The translations under genes and the position numbers were made by a program. Positions 42,749 through 51,392 of a stretch of DNA of 64,000 bases are shown one piece after another. The notes beneath the pieces are model-generated. The model ran no database searches and had not been told where the DNA came from. It saw only the letters and a list, made by a program, of their open reading frames with translations. Position 1 is the stretch's first letter. Each line of letters opens with the position of its first letter. Origin of the DNA: Bradyrhizobium manausense (GTDB taxonomy: Bacteria; Pseudomonadota; Alphaproteobacteria; Rhizobiales; Xanthobacteraceae); contig NZ_JAFCJI010000001.1 of assembly GCF_018131105.1 (NCBI RefSeq), positions 3,570,001 through 3,634,000 on the forward strand, in the 5' to 3' direction.

Positions 42749-43960
42749 CTACTTCACCAACTCGCATCCGCCTTCCGCCAACGGCCGGAACGCCTGCTCC
42801 GCCGGAATCGTCGAGACCAGCTTGTAGTAATCGTATGGATATTTCGATTCCTCTGGCTTCTTCACCTCGAACAGGTACATGGGATGCACGACACGGCCGT
42901 CCTGGCGGATTGCGGTGTCGCCGAACAGCTTGTCCTTGCCTTTGAACTTCTTCATCTCCGGCACGACGTCCTTGGCATTGTCGCTGCCGGTCGCCGCGAC
43001 CGCGTTGAGATAAGCGAGCGTGGACGCATAAACGCCGGCCTGGTTGCCGCTCGGCATCTTGCCGTTCATGCCGGGCCGCGCGGCGAAGCGCCTTGCGAAG
43101 GCGCGGGTGTCGTCGTTCATATCCCAGTAGAAGGCCTCCATCAGCTGGAGGCCTTGTGCGACCTTGATGCCCATGCCGTGGACGTCGTTGATGAAGAGCA
43201 GGAAGGCGACGAGCTTCTGCCCGCTCTGCTGGATGCCGAACTCGGCGGCCTGCTTCACGGCGTTGATGGTGTCGCCTCCGGCGTTGGCAAGCCCGATCAC
43301 CTGCGCCTTCGATCCCTGTGCCTGCAACAGGAAGGACGCGAAGTCCGACGTGCCGAGCGGATGCTTGGACGAGCCGAGCACCTTGCCGCCATGCGCCTCG
43401 ATGTATTTCTGCGCTTCCGCCTCGATGCCCTTGCCCAGCGCGTAGTCGACCGTCAGAAAATACCAGTCCTTGCCGCCGCGCGATAGCATCGCCGCCGCCG
43501 TTGTGTTGCCGGTTGCCCAGGTGTCGTTGACCCATTGGATGGTATTGGGTGAGCAGGCCTTGCCGGTGAGATCGGCGCTCGCGGTCGACGACGCCAGGAA
43601 TGTCATCCGGCTGCCGCGCAGGAGCGTGTTGATGGAGAGGCCAACCGCCGAGTTCGGCACGTCGACGATGGCATCGACCCCTTCGACATCGAGCCATTTG
43701 CGCGCGATGGCATTGCCGACGTCAGCCTTGTTCTGGTGGTCGGCATAGACGATCTCGACCTTGATCCCTTTGCCGCCGCCGTTGAAATCCTCGGCCGCCA
43801 TGCGCGCGGCTTCGACCGAGCCCATGCCATTGGTGTCCTGGAAGATGCCGGAGATGTCGTTCAGCACGCCGACGCGCACGGCATTGTCCGAGATCTCGGC
43901 ACTCGCCGCGCCGCCGATGAGACTCGCAGCCAGCGCGAGCGTCCACTTCAGATTCTTCAT
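42749..43960 (-). CDS. Orphan ABC substrate-binding protein upstream-linked to P450
   Basis: 403 aa (start MKNLKWTLALAAS, cleavage near GGAASAE). Peripla_BP_6 fold: VRVGVLNDISGIFQDTNGMGSVEAARMA, AVGLSINTLLRGSRMTFLA, and a C-terminal FRPLAEGGCELVK. It belongs to the branched-chain/aromatic binding-protein superfamily. It lies 41 bp after a CYP199-like P450 gene on the same strand, so the two are probably co-transcribed and the ligand may be the P450 substrate or its precursor. No permease genes are adjacent. Confidence 0.85.
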   Translation of the reverse strand: MKNLKWTLALAASLIGGAASAEISDNAVRVGVLNDISGIFQDTNGMGSVEAARMAAEDFNGGGKGIKVEIVYADHQNKADVGNAIARKWLDVEGVDAIVDVPNSAVGLSINTLLRGSRMTFLASSTASADLTGKACSPNTIQWVNDTWATGNTTAAAMLSRGGKDWYFLTVDYALGKGIEAEAQKYIEAHGGKVLGSSKHPLGTSDFASFLLQAQGSKAQVIGLANAGGDTINAVKQAAEFGIQQSGQKLVAFLLFINDVHGMGIKVAQGLQLMEAFYWDMNDDTRAFARRFAARPGMNGKMPSGNQAGVYASTLAYLNAVAATGSDNAKDVVPEMKKFKGKDKLFGDTAIRQDGRVVHPMYLFEVKKPEESKYPYDYYKLVSTIPAEQAFRPLAEGGCELVK

Positions 43961-44001
43961 TGGTCCCTCCCCTGTGTTCATCGGTTTCGTCGCCAGCCCT
44001 G

Positions 44002-45210
44002 TCAGGCCGGCGTGATCGTCACCGGCAGGCTGTCCAGCCCGCGCAGCGTGTTATTGAAGCGGCGCTTCGGCTCGCCGGTGATCTCAATCGTGGCGACACG
44101 GCGCGCCAGGGCCGAGAGCATCGTCTCGCCTTCGAGCCGCGCCACGAGCTGGCCCACGCACATATGGATGCCGGATCCGTAGCCGACGTGCCCTGAAGTC
44201 CGGCGGGTGATGTCGTAGCTGTCAGGCTTGTCCCAGCGCCTGGGGTCGCGGTTGGCGGCGGCGAGAAACATCAGCACCTTTTCGCCCTCGTCGATGGTCG
44301 CGCCGGACAGTTCGACCTCACGCGTGGTGGTGCGGAAGAAGGTCTGCACCGGGCTTTCGAACCGCACGGCCTCCTCGAACGCGTTGCGCGCGAGGGTGAG
44401 ATCGCCGCGCAGGCGCTGCCACTGCTCGGGGAAGCGCGCGAGGCAATACACGGCTGCACCGATGCCGTTGACGGTGGTGTCGAGCCCGGCCGAGAGCAGC
44501 GAACGCACCAGCAGCGGCGCTTCGGTCGCCGTGATGGCGCCCTCGTCGACATGGGCGTGGATGCAGGCGCCGATGCCGCCCGGCGTCAGGTTGTCGCGCT
44601 GGCACTGGTCGGTGACATAGGCCTGGTGCGGCGCGGAGCGCGCAATCGCCTCCTGGCGCAGCTGGTTCGGCGGCCCGAAGGCGTTGAACACCAGGCTCGC
44701 ATAGGGAATGAGATGCTCGCGCCCTTCGGGCTTCAAGCCAAGTGCATCCGGGAAGATCGAAAGAGGGTAGGCCTCGGCAAGATCTGCAATCGCATCAAAA
44801 CTGCGCTTCTCCAGCAGCACATCGACCCGCTCCTCGGCCGCCGCGGCAAAGCGGTCGCGCAGCCCCTTCATCACAGTCGGCGACAGAACCTTTGACAGCA
44901 CCGCGCGGGTGCGATTGTGCTCGGGCGGATCGGCCTCGAGGATCAGGCTCGGCGGCCGCCACGGCTTTTCCTTCTTGAAGTCGGACAGGCCGACGCCACG
45001 ACTGGAGCAGAACGTCGTGGGGTCGTTCAGCACGGCATGGACCTCGGCATAGCGCGCCACACCATAGAGCTTCCATTTGTCGAGATAGACGACCGGGCCC
45101 GTCTCGCGCAGCAACTCATGCGTCGGATAGGGATCGGCAAAAAAGGCCATGTCGAAAGGATCGACGTCGAGATGTGGGACGCCTGAAACGGCGGGGCTAG
45201 ATGAGCTCAT
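44002..45210 (-). CDS. Cytochrome P450, CYP199-like
   Basis: 402 aa. The haem-binding loop GYGSGIHMCVGQLVARLEGE (Cys ligand) lies about residue 350. The I-helix LLSAGLDTTVNGIG carries the acid-alcohol pair D-T, and the K-helix EEAVRFESP the ExxR-like pair. The RS-LLSAGLDTT arrangement matches the carboxylate-binding R/S pair of CYP199A enzymes, which demethylate or hydroxylate para-substituted benzoates; this is family knowledge and the exact substrate is inferred. No ferredoxin gene is adjacent. The ATG at 45210 has SD GAGGG. Confidence 0.88.
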   Translation of the reverse strand: MSSSSPAVSGVPHLDVDPFDMAFFADPYPTHELLRETGPVVYLDKWKLYGVARYAEVHAVLNDPTTFCSSRGVGLSDFKKEKPWRPPSLILEADPPEHNRTRAVLSKVLSPTVMKGLRDRFAAAAEERVDVLLEKRSFDAIADLAEAYPLSIFPDALGLKPEGREHLIPYASLVFNAFGPPNQLRQEAIARSAPHQAYVTDQCQRDNLTPGGIGACIHAHVDEGAITATEAPLLVRSLLSAGLDTTVNGIGAAVYCLARFPEQWQRLRGDLTLARNAFEEAVRFESPVQTFFRTTTREVELSGATIDEGEKVLMFLAAANRDPRRWDKPDSYDITRRTSGHVGYGSGIHMCVGQLVARLEGETMLSALARRVATIEITGEPKRRFNNTLRGLDSLPVTITPA

Positions 45211-45239
45211 TGACACCCTCCCTCATTTTGAACTTGTGA

Positions 45240-45258
45240 AAGGGCAGCGCTTGCCCTT
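45240..45258. promoter_or_regulatory. MarR-type operator candidate between P450 and marR genes
   Basis: AAGGGCA-GCGCT-TGCCCTT, perfect 7-bp arms, 30 bp before the P450 ATG and 36 bp before the marR ATG. Confidence 0.65.
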
Positions 45259-45293
45259 AGGTCATTGGCTACGCCGCGAGACAGAATCCCGAT

Positions 45294-45797
45294 ATGCCGC
45301 CTTCGACCAGATCCCGCCAAAAACCTGTGCCCGCGGACGTCGGGCCGACGCTCGATCTCGATCGTTACGTTCCGGCCTTCATCACTTTTATCGCCAACAA
45401 GCTCTCGAACAGCGCGACCGCATTCTATCAGAAGCAGTTCGGCGTCAACGTCACGGAATGGCGAATCATGTCGTTGCTGGCGATCGAGCCCGGCATCCCC
45501 GCCTCGCGCATCTGCCACGTCATCGGTTTCGACAAGGGCCCGGTGAGCCGCACCCTTGCGGGCCTCGAGAGGCGCGGCCATGTGTCGATCCGCACCGATC
45601 CCAACGACGGCCGCACGCATTCGATCTCGCTGACGGCGAAGGGCCGCACCACTCATGACAAGGTGATCGTCGCCGCGTTCGAACGTGAGCGGCGGCTGTT
45701 GTCCTGCCTGAACAAGGACGAGCGCGAGGTGCTGATCGACCTGTTGCGCCGGCTGCACGAGAATCTCGGCGCGGTGACCAGCGGTACCGAGGCCTGA
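45294..45797 (+). CDS. MarR-family regulator divergent from P450
   Basis: 167 aa. The winged HTH is SRICHVIGFDKGPVSRTLAGLERRGHVSIRTDPNDGRTHSISL (about residues 70-110), flanked by dimerisation helices. MarR proteins at such positions usually repress a divergent catabolic gene until an aromatic ligand binds. A perfect inverted repeat lies in the shared gap. It therefore probably controls the P450 and the binding protein behind it. Confidence 0.88.
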   Translation: MPPSTRSRQKPVPADVGPTLDLDRYVPAFITFIANKLSNSATAFYQKQFGVNVTEWRIMSLLAIEPGIPASRICHVIGFDKGPVSRTLAGLERRGHVSIRTDPNDGRTHSISLTAKGRTTHDKVIVAAFERERRLLSCLNKDEREVLIDLLRRLHENLGAVTSGTEA

Positions 45798-46155
45798 CGG
45801 ATTACCCTCCAGGCGCGATCCCGAGTCCCTTCCGGGCGCGCGCCGGCCATTGCCGGCGGCACCGTCTCTGCCGAGCATCGTTTCCTCCGATTCGATGCGG
45901 CGGTTTCCCCGCCGTCGTCCCGATCTGGAACGGTTCGCATAAATTAGTTGCTTCGGCAACAAAAGAATCGTGCAGGGTAATGCGGCAGAATGACTGGCGT
46001 ATTTGGGCGGGCGCTTGCCTCTTCCGTCATTGCGAGGAGCGAAGCGACGAAGCTATCCGGTCGTTCCGCGGTGAGCTTCTGGATTGCCTTCGCTACGCTC
46101 GCAATGACGGTGAGGAGAGTGCGCCTGGGACTACCAGCGTAGCGCCGCTTAGCCG
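45798..46155. other. Convergent intergenic region with hairpins and a repeat
   Basis: About 360 bp between marR and fcs stops. It holds a 7-bp stem CGCCGGC/GCCGGCG (45841-45858), a short GTTGC-TTCG-GCAAC hairpin (45947-45960) and repeat copy 4. No gene is evident. Confidence 0.55.
46024..46110. repeat. 87-bp palindromic repeat, copy 4
   Basis: CCGTCATTGCGAGGAGC ... CGCAATGACGG, between the convergent ends of marR and fcs. It matches copies at 21950, 24191 and 39697. Confidence 0.85.
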
Positions 46156-48006
46156 CTACAACCCAATCCACTCACCCGGCGCGTCATCATTCAGCTGCGC
46201 CAATGCCTCTGCCCGCCGGGTCAACACCGCGCGCTGGTTGATGTAGCCCTTGTCGGTGATCTCGCCGCCATCGACTGAAGGCGGTTCCGCAAGCAGCAGC
46301 GCGCGCGTCGCGTGACCTGAGGAATTGGCGCCCTGCTGCTTCAGCTTTGCCAGGCCCTGTGTGATCGCGGTCCTGACCTTCTGATGCGTCAGAACATCAT
46401 TCACGACTGCCGTCTCGGGCAGACCGGCGTGCGCGCGGCAGGCCGCGATGTTCGGGAACACCAGAAACCGCACCTCGTCGCCACCATGACCAGTGACAAC
46501 GATATCCTGCGCGAGCGGCGCAAGCGCGGCGATACCCGCGACGCGGAGCGTGCCGACGCTGACCCAGGTGCCGGAGTTGAGCTTGAAGTCTTCCGCAACG
46601 CGGCCGTCGAAGAAAAGTCCACGCTCGGGCCGTTCTGCGTCCGCCAACTTTACGGCGTCGCCGATGAGATAAAAGCCCTCTTGGTCAAAAGCCTGCTTTG
46701 TCAGCTCCGGCGCCTTCCAATAGCCCGGCGTGACGTTGGGTCCGCGCACGCGCACCTCCAGCTTGTCCCCGGACGTCACGAGCTTCAGCTCGGTGCCGGG
46801 AATCGGCACGCCGATGTTGCCGGAGCGTTCAGCAAGGAAATGGCAGTCCGTCGCAAGCGGCGAGGTCTCGGTCGAGCCCCAGGCTGAGACCATCGGCATC
46901 GAACGGCCGACGGTCTTGATCGAGAGTTCTTCAAGCGCGTCCCAAAGATTTTGGGGCAGCGCTGCGCCGGCATAGAAGGCGAACTTCACCTCGCCGAAGA
47001 AGCGGCGGCGCAGTTCCTCATCGCCGCGCAGCGCCGCGATCAGCATGTCAAAACCGCGCGGCACGTTGAAATAGACCGTCGGCATTACGCTCTTCAGATT
47101 CGCGAGCGAGGCCGCGAAGAGACCTGGCGCCGGCTTGCCGCCGTCGATATAGAGCGAGCCGCCGTTGCGGAGTACCAGATTGAAATTGTGATTGGCGCCG
47201 AAGGTGTGGCTCCAGGGCAGCCAGTCGAGGATCACGAGATCGCTGTCGGCCTGCTCCAGGAACGTCCAGGTCTGCGCCTTGGCCTGCTGGCTCGAGGTCA
47301 GCATACGCTGGGTGTTGATGACCGCCTTCGGCGTTCCGGTCGAACCCGAAGTAAACAGGAATTTTGCGATCGTATCAGACGCGACCGCGGTGAAGGCCTT
47401 TGCAACATCGGCCGTTTCAGGCGTTGCCGCGATCTCGCGGAAGGCGAGCGCATCGGCGTCGCCGGCGTTGCCACTGATGATCTGCGCCTTGTGCAGCGGC
47501 TTGATCGCGGCAAGCGCTGCCGCAAACGTTTTGGTGCTGGAGACATAGATCGCGCCGGGCTCGAGCAGCGCGACCATGCTTTTCAGCTTGTCGAAATCCC
47601 TCGACATCAGCGAATAGGCCGGCGAGATCGCGGCCGAGGGAACGCCAACATGCTGGGCGGCCAGCGCGAGCAATGCGTGATCGATGCTGTTGTCGGAGAG
47701 AATGACGACTGGGCGCTCGGCGCTGAGACCCTGCGCCAGGATCCAGGCCGCCGCTCCGCGTACCCGCCGCAAGGCACCCGCGTAAGTCACGGTAGCCCAG
47801 GGTGTATCGGCGCCGTCACGCTCGGCGAGGAAGACCTTGTCCGGCGTCTGCCGCGCCCATTGCTCCAGCCAATCGCCAATGCAGCGCGCGCTATCACGCA
47901 GGGAATCCGCCGAGCGCAGCACGATGCTGCCGTCGGCGCGATGCTCCGCGACGGTCTTTGGCGTGGCGAACAGGCCCGAAGGGTCGCCGCGAGTGGCCGA
48001 CGTCAT
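46156..48006 (-). CDS. fcs: Feruloyl-CoA synthetase
   Basis: 616-aa AMP-forming ligase that activates ferulate, p-coumarate and related hydroxycinnamates to CoA esters. The ATP loop is FTSGSTGTPKAVINTQRM (about residue 207), followed by ISPAYSLMSRDFDKL and VSAWGSTETSPLATDCHF, typical of the Fcs family, and a C-terminal KYNQ-like segment (ITDKGYINQRAVL). The SD GAGGAGG precedes the ATG. It is divergent from a MarR gene with a palindrome between them. An enoyl-CoA hydratase/aldolase partner (ech) is not in this window. Confidence 0.9.
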   Translation of the reverse strand: MTSATRGDPSGLFATPKTVAEHRADGSIVLRSADSLRDSARCIGDWLEQWARQTPDKVFLAERDGADTPWATVTYAGALRRVRGAAAWILAQGLSAERPVVILSDNSIDHALLALAAQHVGVPSAAISPAYSLMSRDFDKLKSMVALLEPGAIYVSSTKTFAAALAAIKPLHKAQIISGNAGDADALAFREIAATPETADVAKAFTAVASDTIAKFLFTSGSTGTPKAVINTQRMLTSSQQAKAQTWTFLEQADSDLVILDWLPWSHTFGANHNFNLVLRNGGSLYIDGGKPAPGLFAASLANLKSVMPTVYFNVPRGFDMLIAALRGDEELRRRFFGEVKFAFYAGAALPQNLWDALEELSIKTVGRSMPMVSAWGSTETSPLATDCHFLAERSGNIGVPIPGTELKLVTSGDKLEVRVRGPNVTPGYWKAPELTKQAFDQEGFYLIGDAVKLADAERPERGLFFDGRVAEDFKLNSGTWVSVGTLRVAGIAALAPLAQDIVVTGHGGDEVRFLVFPNIAACRAHAGLPETAVVNDVLTHQKVRTAITQGLAKLKQQGANSSGHATRALLLAEPPSVDGGEITDKGYINQRAVLTRRAEALAQLNDDAPGEWIGL

Positions 48007-48083
48007 GGTTTCCTCCTCGCCCGCATCAGGGATCGGTCGCAGCCTCGTTCCGGGCTGCCTTGGCTATAATGTTGATCATGGCA

Positions 48084-48104
48084 ATTGTTGTCGTCAACAA
48101 CAAT
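48084..48104. promoter_or_regulatory. MarR-type operator candidate between fcs and marR genes
   Basis: ATTGTTGT (48084-48091) and ACAACAAT (48097-48104) are a perfect inverted repeat with 5-nt spacer. It lies 78 bp before fcs and 51 bp before the MarR start. Confidence 0.75.
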
Positions 48105-48154
48105 CTTCCGTTTCGGCCGTCGAGGCGCTAGGGTCAGCCGGCAGGAGACACGAT

Positions 48155-48661
48155 GTGAGAACCAGCGCAGCCAGAGCCGATACCCGCACCTCCCCGCGCA
48201 AACACGGCGGCAACGGGGCGGCGCGGCGGATCGACGCCGACGAGATCGGGCTCGACGCGCTGGTCGGCCATGCCGGCTATGCGGTGCGGCGCTTCCAGAT
48301 CTGGATCTTTCAGGACTTCATCAAAACGCTCGGCGACGTCGACATCAGGCCAACGCAGTACTCGGTCCTGACCGTGATCGGCGCCAATCCCGGCCTGTCG
48401 CAGATGGCGGTGGCAAAACGCCTCGGCATCGAACGCGCCCGCCTGGTGCATCTGCTCGACAGCCTTGAGCAGCGCAAGCTGGTGAAGCGGATCAAGTCGA
48501 AAGCGGACCGGCGCTCCCATGCGCTGCACCTCACGGCCCCGGGCGAGACTGCCCTGGCCAAGTTCAAGCGCCTCGCAGCCGAGCACGAGCGGCATGTCGA
48601 AGACAAGATCGGCAGGGAGAACCGGGAGCGACTACTCCAGATCCTTGCTGGCTTCACCTGA
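48155..48661 (+). CDS. MarR-family regulator divergent from feruloyl-CoA synthetase (CouR/FerR-like)
   Basis: 168 aa beginning with GTG at 48155 and an SD (CAGGAGA) 7 nt before it; the larger ORF upstream is a shadow of fcs. The winged HTH is SQMAVAKRLGIERARLVHLLDSLEQRKLVKRIKSKADRRSHAL (about residues 80-122). MarR regulators of this place (CouR, FerC/FerR) release DNA on binding hydroxycinnamoyl-CoA (established in relatives). A palindrome lies in the gap with fcs. Confidence 0.87.
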   Translation: MRTSAARADTRTSPRKHGGNGAARRIDADEIGLDALVGHAGYAVRRFQIWIFQDFIKTLGDVDIRPTQYSVLTVIGANPGLSQMAVAKRLGIERARLVHLLDSLEQRKLVKRIKSKADRRSHALHLTAPGETALAKFKRLAAEHERHVEDKIGRENRERLLQILAGFT

Positions 48662-48788
48662 ATCGAGGCCGCCTATTATTTAGGCAAATATTGCAGCGGA
48701 GCCTCGGCACGATCGCCTAATCAATCATCGCGGCATCGCACAAGCTGCTGATTTTTCGATAACATCCGGAGCAGCCGCGCGGCCCGGG

Positions 48789-48802
48789 CATTGTACACAA
48801 TG
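48789..48802. promoter_or_regulatory. GntR (FCD)-type palindrome overlapping a sigma-54 promoter
   Basis: CATTGT-AC-ACAATG, perfect 6-bp arms with 2-nt spacer, resembling FCD-subfamily GntR operators. Its last base is the first G of the -24 GG element, so binding would block RpoN. Confidence 0.6.
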
Positions 48803-48815
48803 GCACACCACTTGC
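48801..48815 (+). promoter_or_regulatory. Sigma-54 (-24/-12) promoter of allophanate hydrolase
   Basis: TGGCAC-ACCAC-TTGC matches the RpoN consensus TGGCAC-N5-TTGC, with GG at 48802-48803 and GC at 48814-48815, 10 nt between them. Predicted transcription start is near 48827, about 26 bp before the ATG. It suggests NtrC-type nitrogen control. Confidence 0.75.
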
Positions 48816-48852
48816 TTCAATCAGGCTGAAGCCGTTGCCGGAGTTTTTCACC

Positions 48853-50658
48853 ATGGGGGCTGAACAGCCTGAAACGATCGCCGCGATTGTGGCCGCGCAC
48901 CGCGCGGGCACGCTGACGCCGGCGCAGACGATCGCGCGGACCTATCAGCGCATCCGCGACCACAATGATCCCGCCATCTTCATCAGCCTGCGCGACGAGA
49001 AGGACGCAATCGCGGAGGCCGAAAGGCTCGCCGTGAAGGATGCCACCAGCCTGCCGCTTTATGGTGTGCCGGTCGCGGTGAAGGACAATATCGACGCTCT
49101 GGGATTTCCAACCACGGCGGCCTGCCCGGCTTTCTCCTACACACCGACGTATGACTCGACTGCAGCCGAACGACTGCGCGCGGCCGGCGCGATCATCATC
49201 GGCAAGACAAATCTCGACCAGTTCGCAACCGGCCTCGTCGGCGTCCGCTCGCCCTATGGCATTCCGAGGAACTCAATCCGCGCGGATCTGATTCCTGGCG
49301 GATCGAGTTCGGGCTCGGCGGTCGCGGTAGGAGCGGGACTGGTGCCGCTATCTCTCGGCACCGACACCGCCGGCTCGGGCCGCGTGCCGGCGATGCTCAA
49401 CAACATCGTCGGGCTGAAGCCGAGCCTCGGCATGATCTCGAATGCGGGGCTCGTTCCGGCCTGCCGCACGCTCGATTGCATCTCGGTCTTCGCGCTGACG
49501 GTGGACGACGCCGCGTTGGCGCTCTCCGTGCTGGCCGGGCCTGACCAGGCCGATCCATTCTCCCGCGACCTGCCGCTTCAGCCCGTCACGCCGTTCCCCG
49601 CGAATCTGCGCCTCGGCGTGCCGCGTAACGGGCAGCTCATCTTCTTCGGCGACAGGACGGCAGAAGCGGCTTATGGCGAAGCCTTGAAGCGCTGGGCCGC
49701 GCTCGGCGCCATGCTGGTCGAATTCGACCTCGAGCCGTTCTACGAGACGGCCCGGCTGCTCTACGAAGGCCCGTGGGTCGCCGAGCGATATCTCGTGATC
49801 AAGAACTTGCTCGCGTCCGCACCCGACTCGATCCACCCGGTGACGCGTGAGATCACCGCCGCCGGCGCGCGGCTGACGGCGGCCGAGACCTTCTCCGCAC
49901 TCTACCGCCTGCAGGGCCTGCGCAAGACCGCGGAACGCACGTTTGCCAACATCGACGCGCTCGTGCTGCCGACGGCTCCGACAACGTATACGACGGCGCA
50001 GGTGCTCGCCAATCCGATCGAGCTCAACAGCCGGCTCGGGACCTATACCAATTTCGTGAACCTGCTAGATCTCTGCGGCCTCGCCGTGCCAGCATCGATG
50101 CGCGCGGACGGCATTCCGTTCGGCATCACCCTGCTCGCGCCCGCGGGCCGCGATGCGCTGCTCGCCAGCATCGGCCGCGTCTTCCATGCCGATACCAGGT
50201 TGACGGTTGGCGCCAAGGGTGTTGCGCAGGCACCGCTTGCACCTTTGCCGGAAGGCCGCAGCGACGAAATCCCGATCGCGGTGGTCGGTGCGCATCTCTC
50301 GGGCATGGCGCTGAACGGCGAGTTGAAGGCGCTGAACGCCAAGCTGGTCGAGGCGACAAATACGGCGCCCGATTACAAGCTTTTTGCGCTCGGGACTACG
50401 CCACCGAAGCCGGGCTTGCTCCGTGTCGAGGCCGGCAAGGGCGCATCGATCGAACTCGAGATCTGGTCGCTGTCGTCGTCCGCCTTCGGCAAATTCGTCG
50501 ACGCGATTCCTGCGCCGATGGCGATCGGCACGATCCGGCTTGCGGATGGCCGCAATGTGAAGGGGTTCCTCGTCGAGCCGGAAGTGCTGAACGCGGCGCG
50601 GGATATCACGTCATATGGCGGCTGGCGGAAGTTTATGGCGGAAGCCGCAACGGCGTAG
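48853..50658 (+). CDS. atzF: Allophanate hydrolase (AtzF-like)
   Basis: 601 aa. The N-terminal amidase-signature half holds the catalytic Lys in VPVAVKDNIDALGFPT, the cis-Ser in LIPGGSSSGSAVAV and the Ser in LGTDTAGSGRVPAM. The C-terminal part (about 460-600) is the AtzF/DUR1-type domain that decarboxylates the intermediate. It converts allophanate to ammonia and CO2. The ATG at 48853 has SD GGAG; a TTG at 48835 is a weaker alternative. It stands behind a sigma-54 promoter and is convergent with the gntR-hpxZ-atzE-atzG run. Confidence 0.93.
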   Translation: MGAEQPETIAAIVAAHRAGTLTPAQTIARTYQRIRDHNDPAIFISLRDEKDAIAEAERLAVKDATSLPLYGVPVAVKDNIDALGFPTTAACPAFSYTPTYDSTAAERLRAAGAIIIGKTNLDQFATGLVGVRSPYGIPRNSIRADLIPGGSSSGSAVAVGAGLVPLSLGTDTAGSGRVPAMLNNIVGLKPSLGMISNAGLVPACRTLDCISVFALTVDDAALALSVLAGPDQADPFSRDLPLQPVTPFPANLRLGVPRNGQLIFFGDRTAEAAYGEALKRWAALGAMLVEFDLEPFYETARLLYEGPWVAERYLVIKNLLASAPDSIHPVTREITAAGARLTAAETFSALYRLQGLRKTAERTFANIDALVLPTAPTTYTTAQVLANPIELNSRLGTYTNFVNLLDLCGLAVPASMRADGIPFGITLLAPAGRDALLASIGRVFHADTRLTVGAKGVAQAPLAPLPEGRSDEIPIAVVGAHLSGMALNGELKALNAKLVEATNTAPDYKLFALGTTPPKPGLLRVEAGKGASIELEIWSLSSSAFGKFVDAIPAPMAIGTIRLADGRNVKGFLVEPEVLNAARDITSYGGWRKFMAEAATA

Positions 50659-50665
50659 GCACGAC

Positions 50666-51388
50666 CTATACCGACACCGCGTAAATCTCGTACTCCCCGC
50701 GCACCAGCCCGATATGCGCGCGCATCGCCGCTGCTGCGCCCTGCTTGTCGCCGCGCATGATAGCGACGACGACGCGGTCGTGCTCGGCTTGCGACTTTGC
50801 GAGGCGGCCGAGATTGCGGAATTGGGCGCGGCGGAACGGCTGCACGCGGACGCGCGTCGCCAACGTGATCTCGGCGATGTAGCCGTTCTGCGAGCCCGCA
50901 TAGATCGCGTTATGGAAGCGCTCATTGACGTCATGGAAGCGATCGGGATTGCCGGCGGAGCTCAATACGCGCAGCTCCTCGTGGATCGCTTCCAGGCCGT
51001 GGCGCTCGGCCGCCGACATGCGCTCGGCGGCAAGACCGGCGCACAGCGCCTCCAGTTCCGCCATCGCCTCGAACATGCTCTTGAGACGTTCGACCGACGG
51101 CTGCGCTACCACTGCGCCGCGATGGGCACGCGCTTCGACGAGGCCGCTCGCGACGAGCTGGCGCAGCGCCTCGCGCACCGGGGTCCGCGAAACGCGGAAG
51201 CGGCGGGCGATGTCGGTCTCATCCAAGGGGGCCCCGGGCGCAAAAGTTCCCTGCACGATCTCGTCGGCGAGTTGAAGCCGCAACTCCTCGGCGCGCGTGA
51301 TCCTCTGCACCGACGAAGCGGCACGGTCGATGCGGGGCACCACCGGCTCGGCCGGCCGTATCCCGGGCGGGAAATCGTCAAGCGTCAT
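50666..51388 (-). CDS. GntR-family regulator (FCD type)
   Basis: 240 aa (start MTLDDFPPGI). The N-terminal winged HTH is DIARRFRVSRTPVREALRQLVASGLVEARAHRGAVVAQP (about residues 60-100). The C-terminal helical FCD domain contains FHDVNERFHNAIYAGSQN with the metal-type His/Asp. It follows HpxZ by 4 bp and is the last gene of the atzG-atzE-hpxZ-gntR operon. It likely controls this operon and, through the palindrome at 48789, atzF. Confidence 0.88.
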   Translation of the reverse strand: MTLDDFPPGIRPAEPVVPRIDRAASSVQRITRAEELRLQLADEIVQGTFAPGAPLDETDIARRFRVSRTPVREALRQLVASGLVEARAHRGAVVAQPSVERLKSMFEAMAELEALCAGLAAERMSAAERHGLEAIHEELRVLSSAGNPDRFHDVNERFHNAIYAGSQNGYIAEITLATRVRVQPFRRAQFRNLGRLAKSQAEHDRVVVAIMRGDKQGAAAAMRAHIGLVRGEYEIYAVSV

Positions 51389-51392
51389 ACGG

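Noticed and set aside
21950..46110. CRISPR or IS interpretation of the repeated palindromes
   Set aside because: Copies are dispersed, have no spacers and no transposase or Cas genes nearby; a REP-like family is a better fit.
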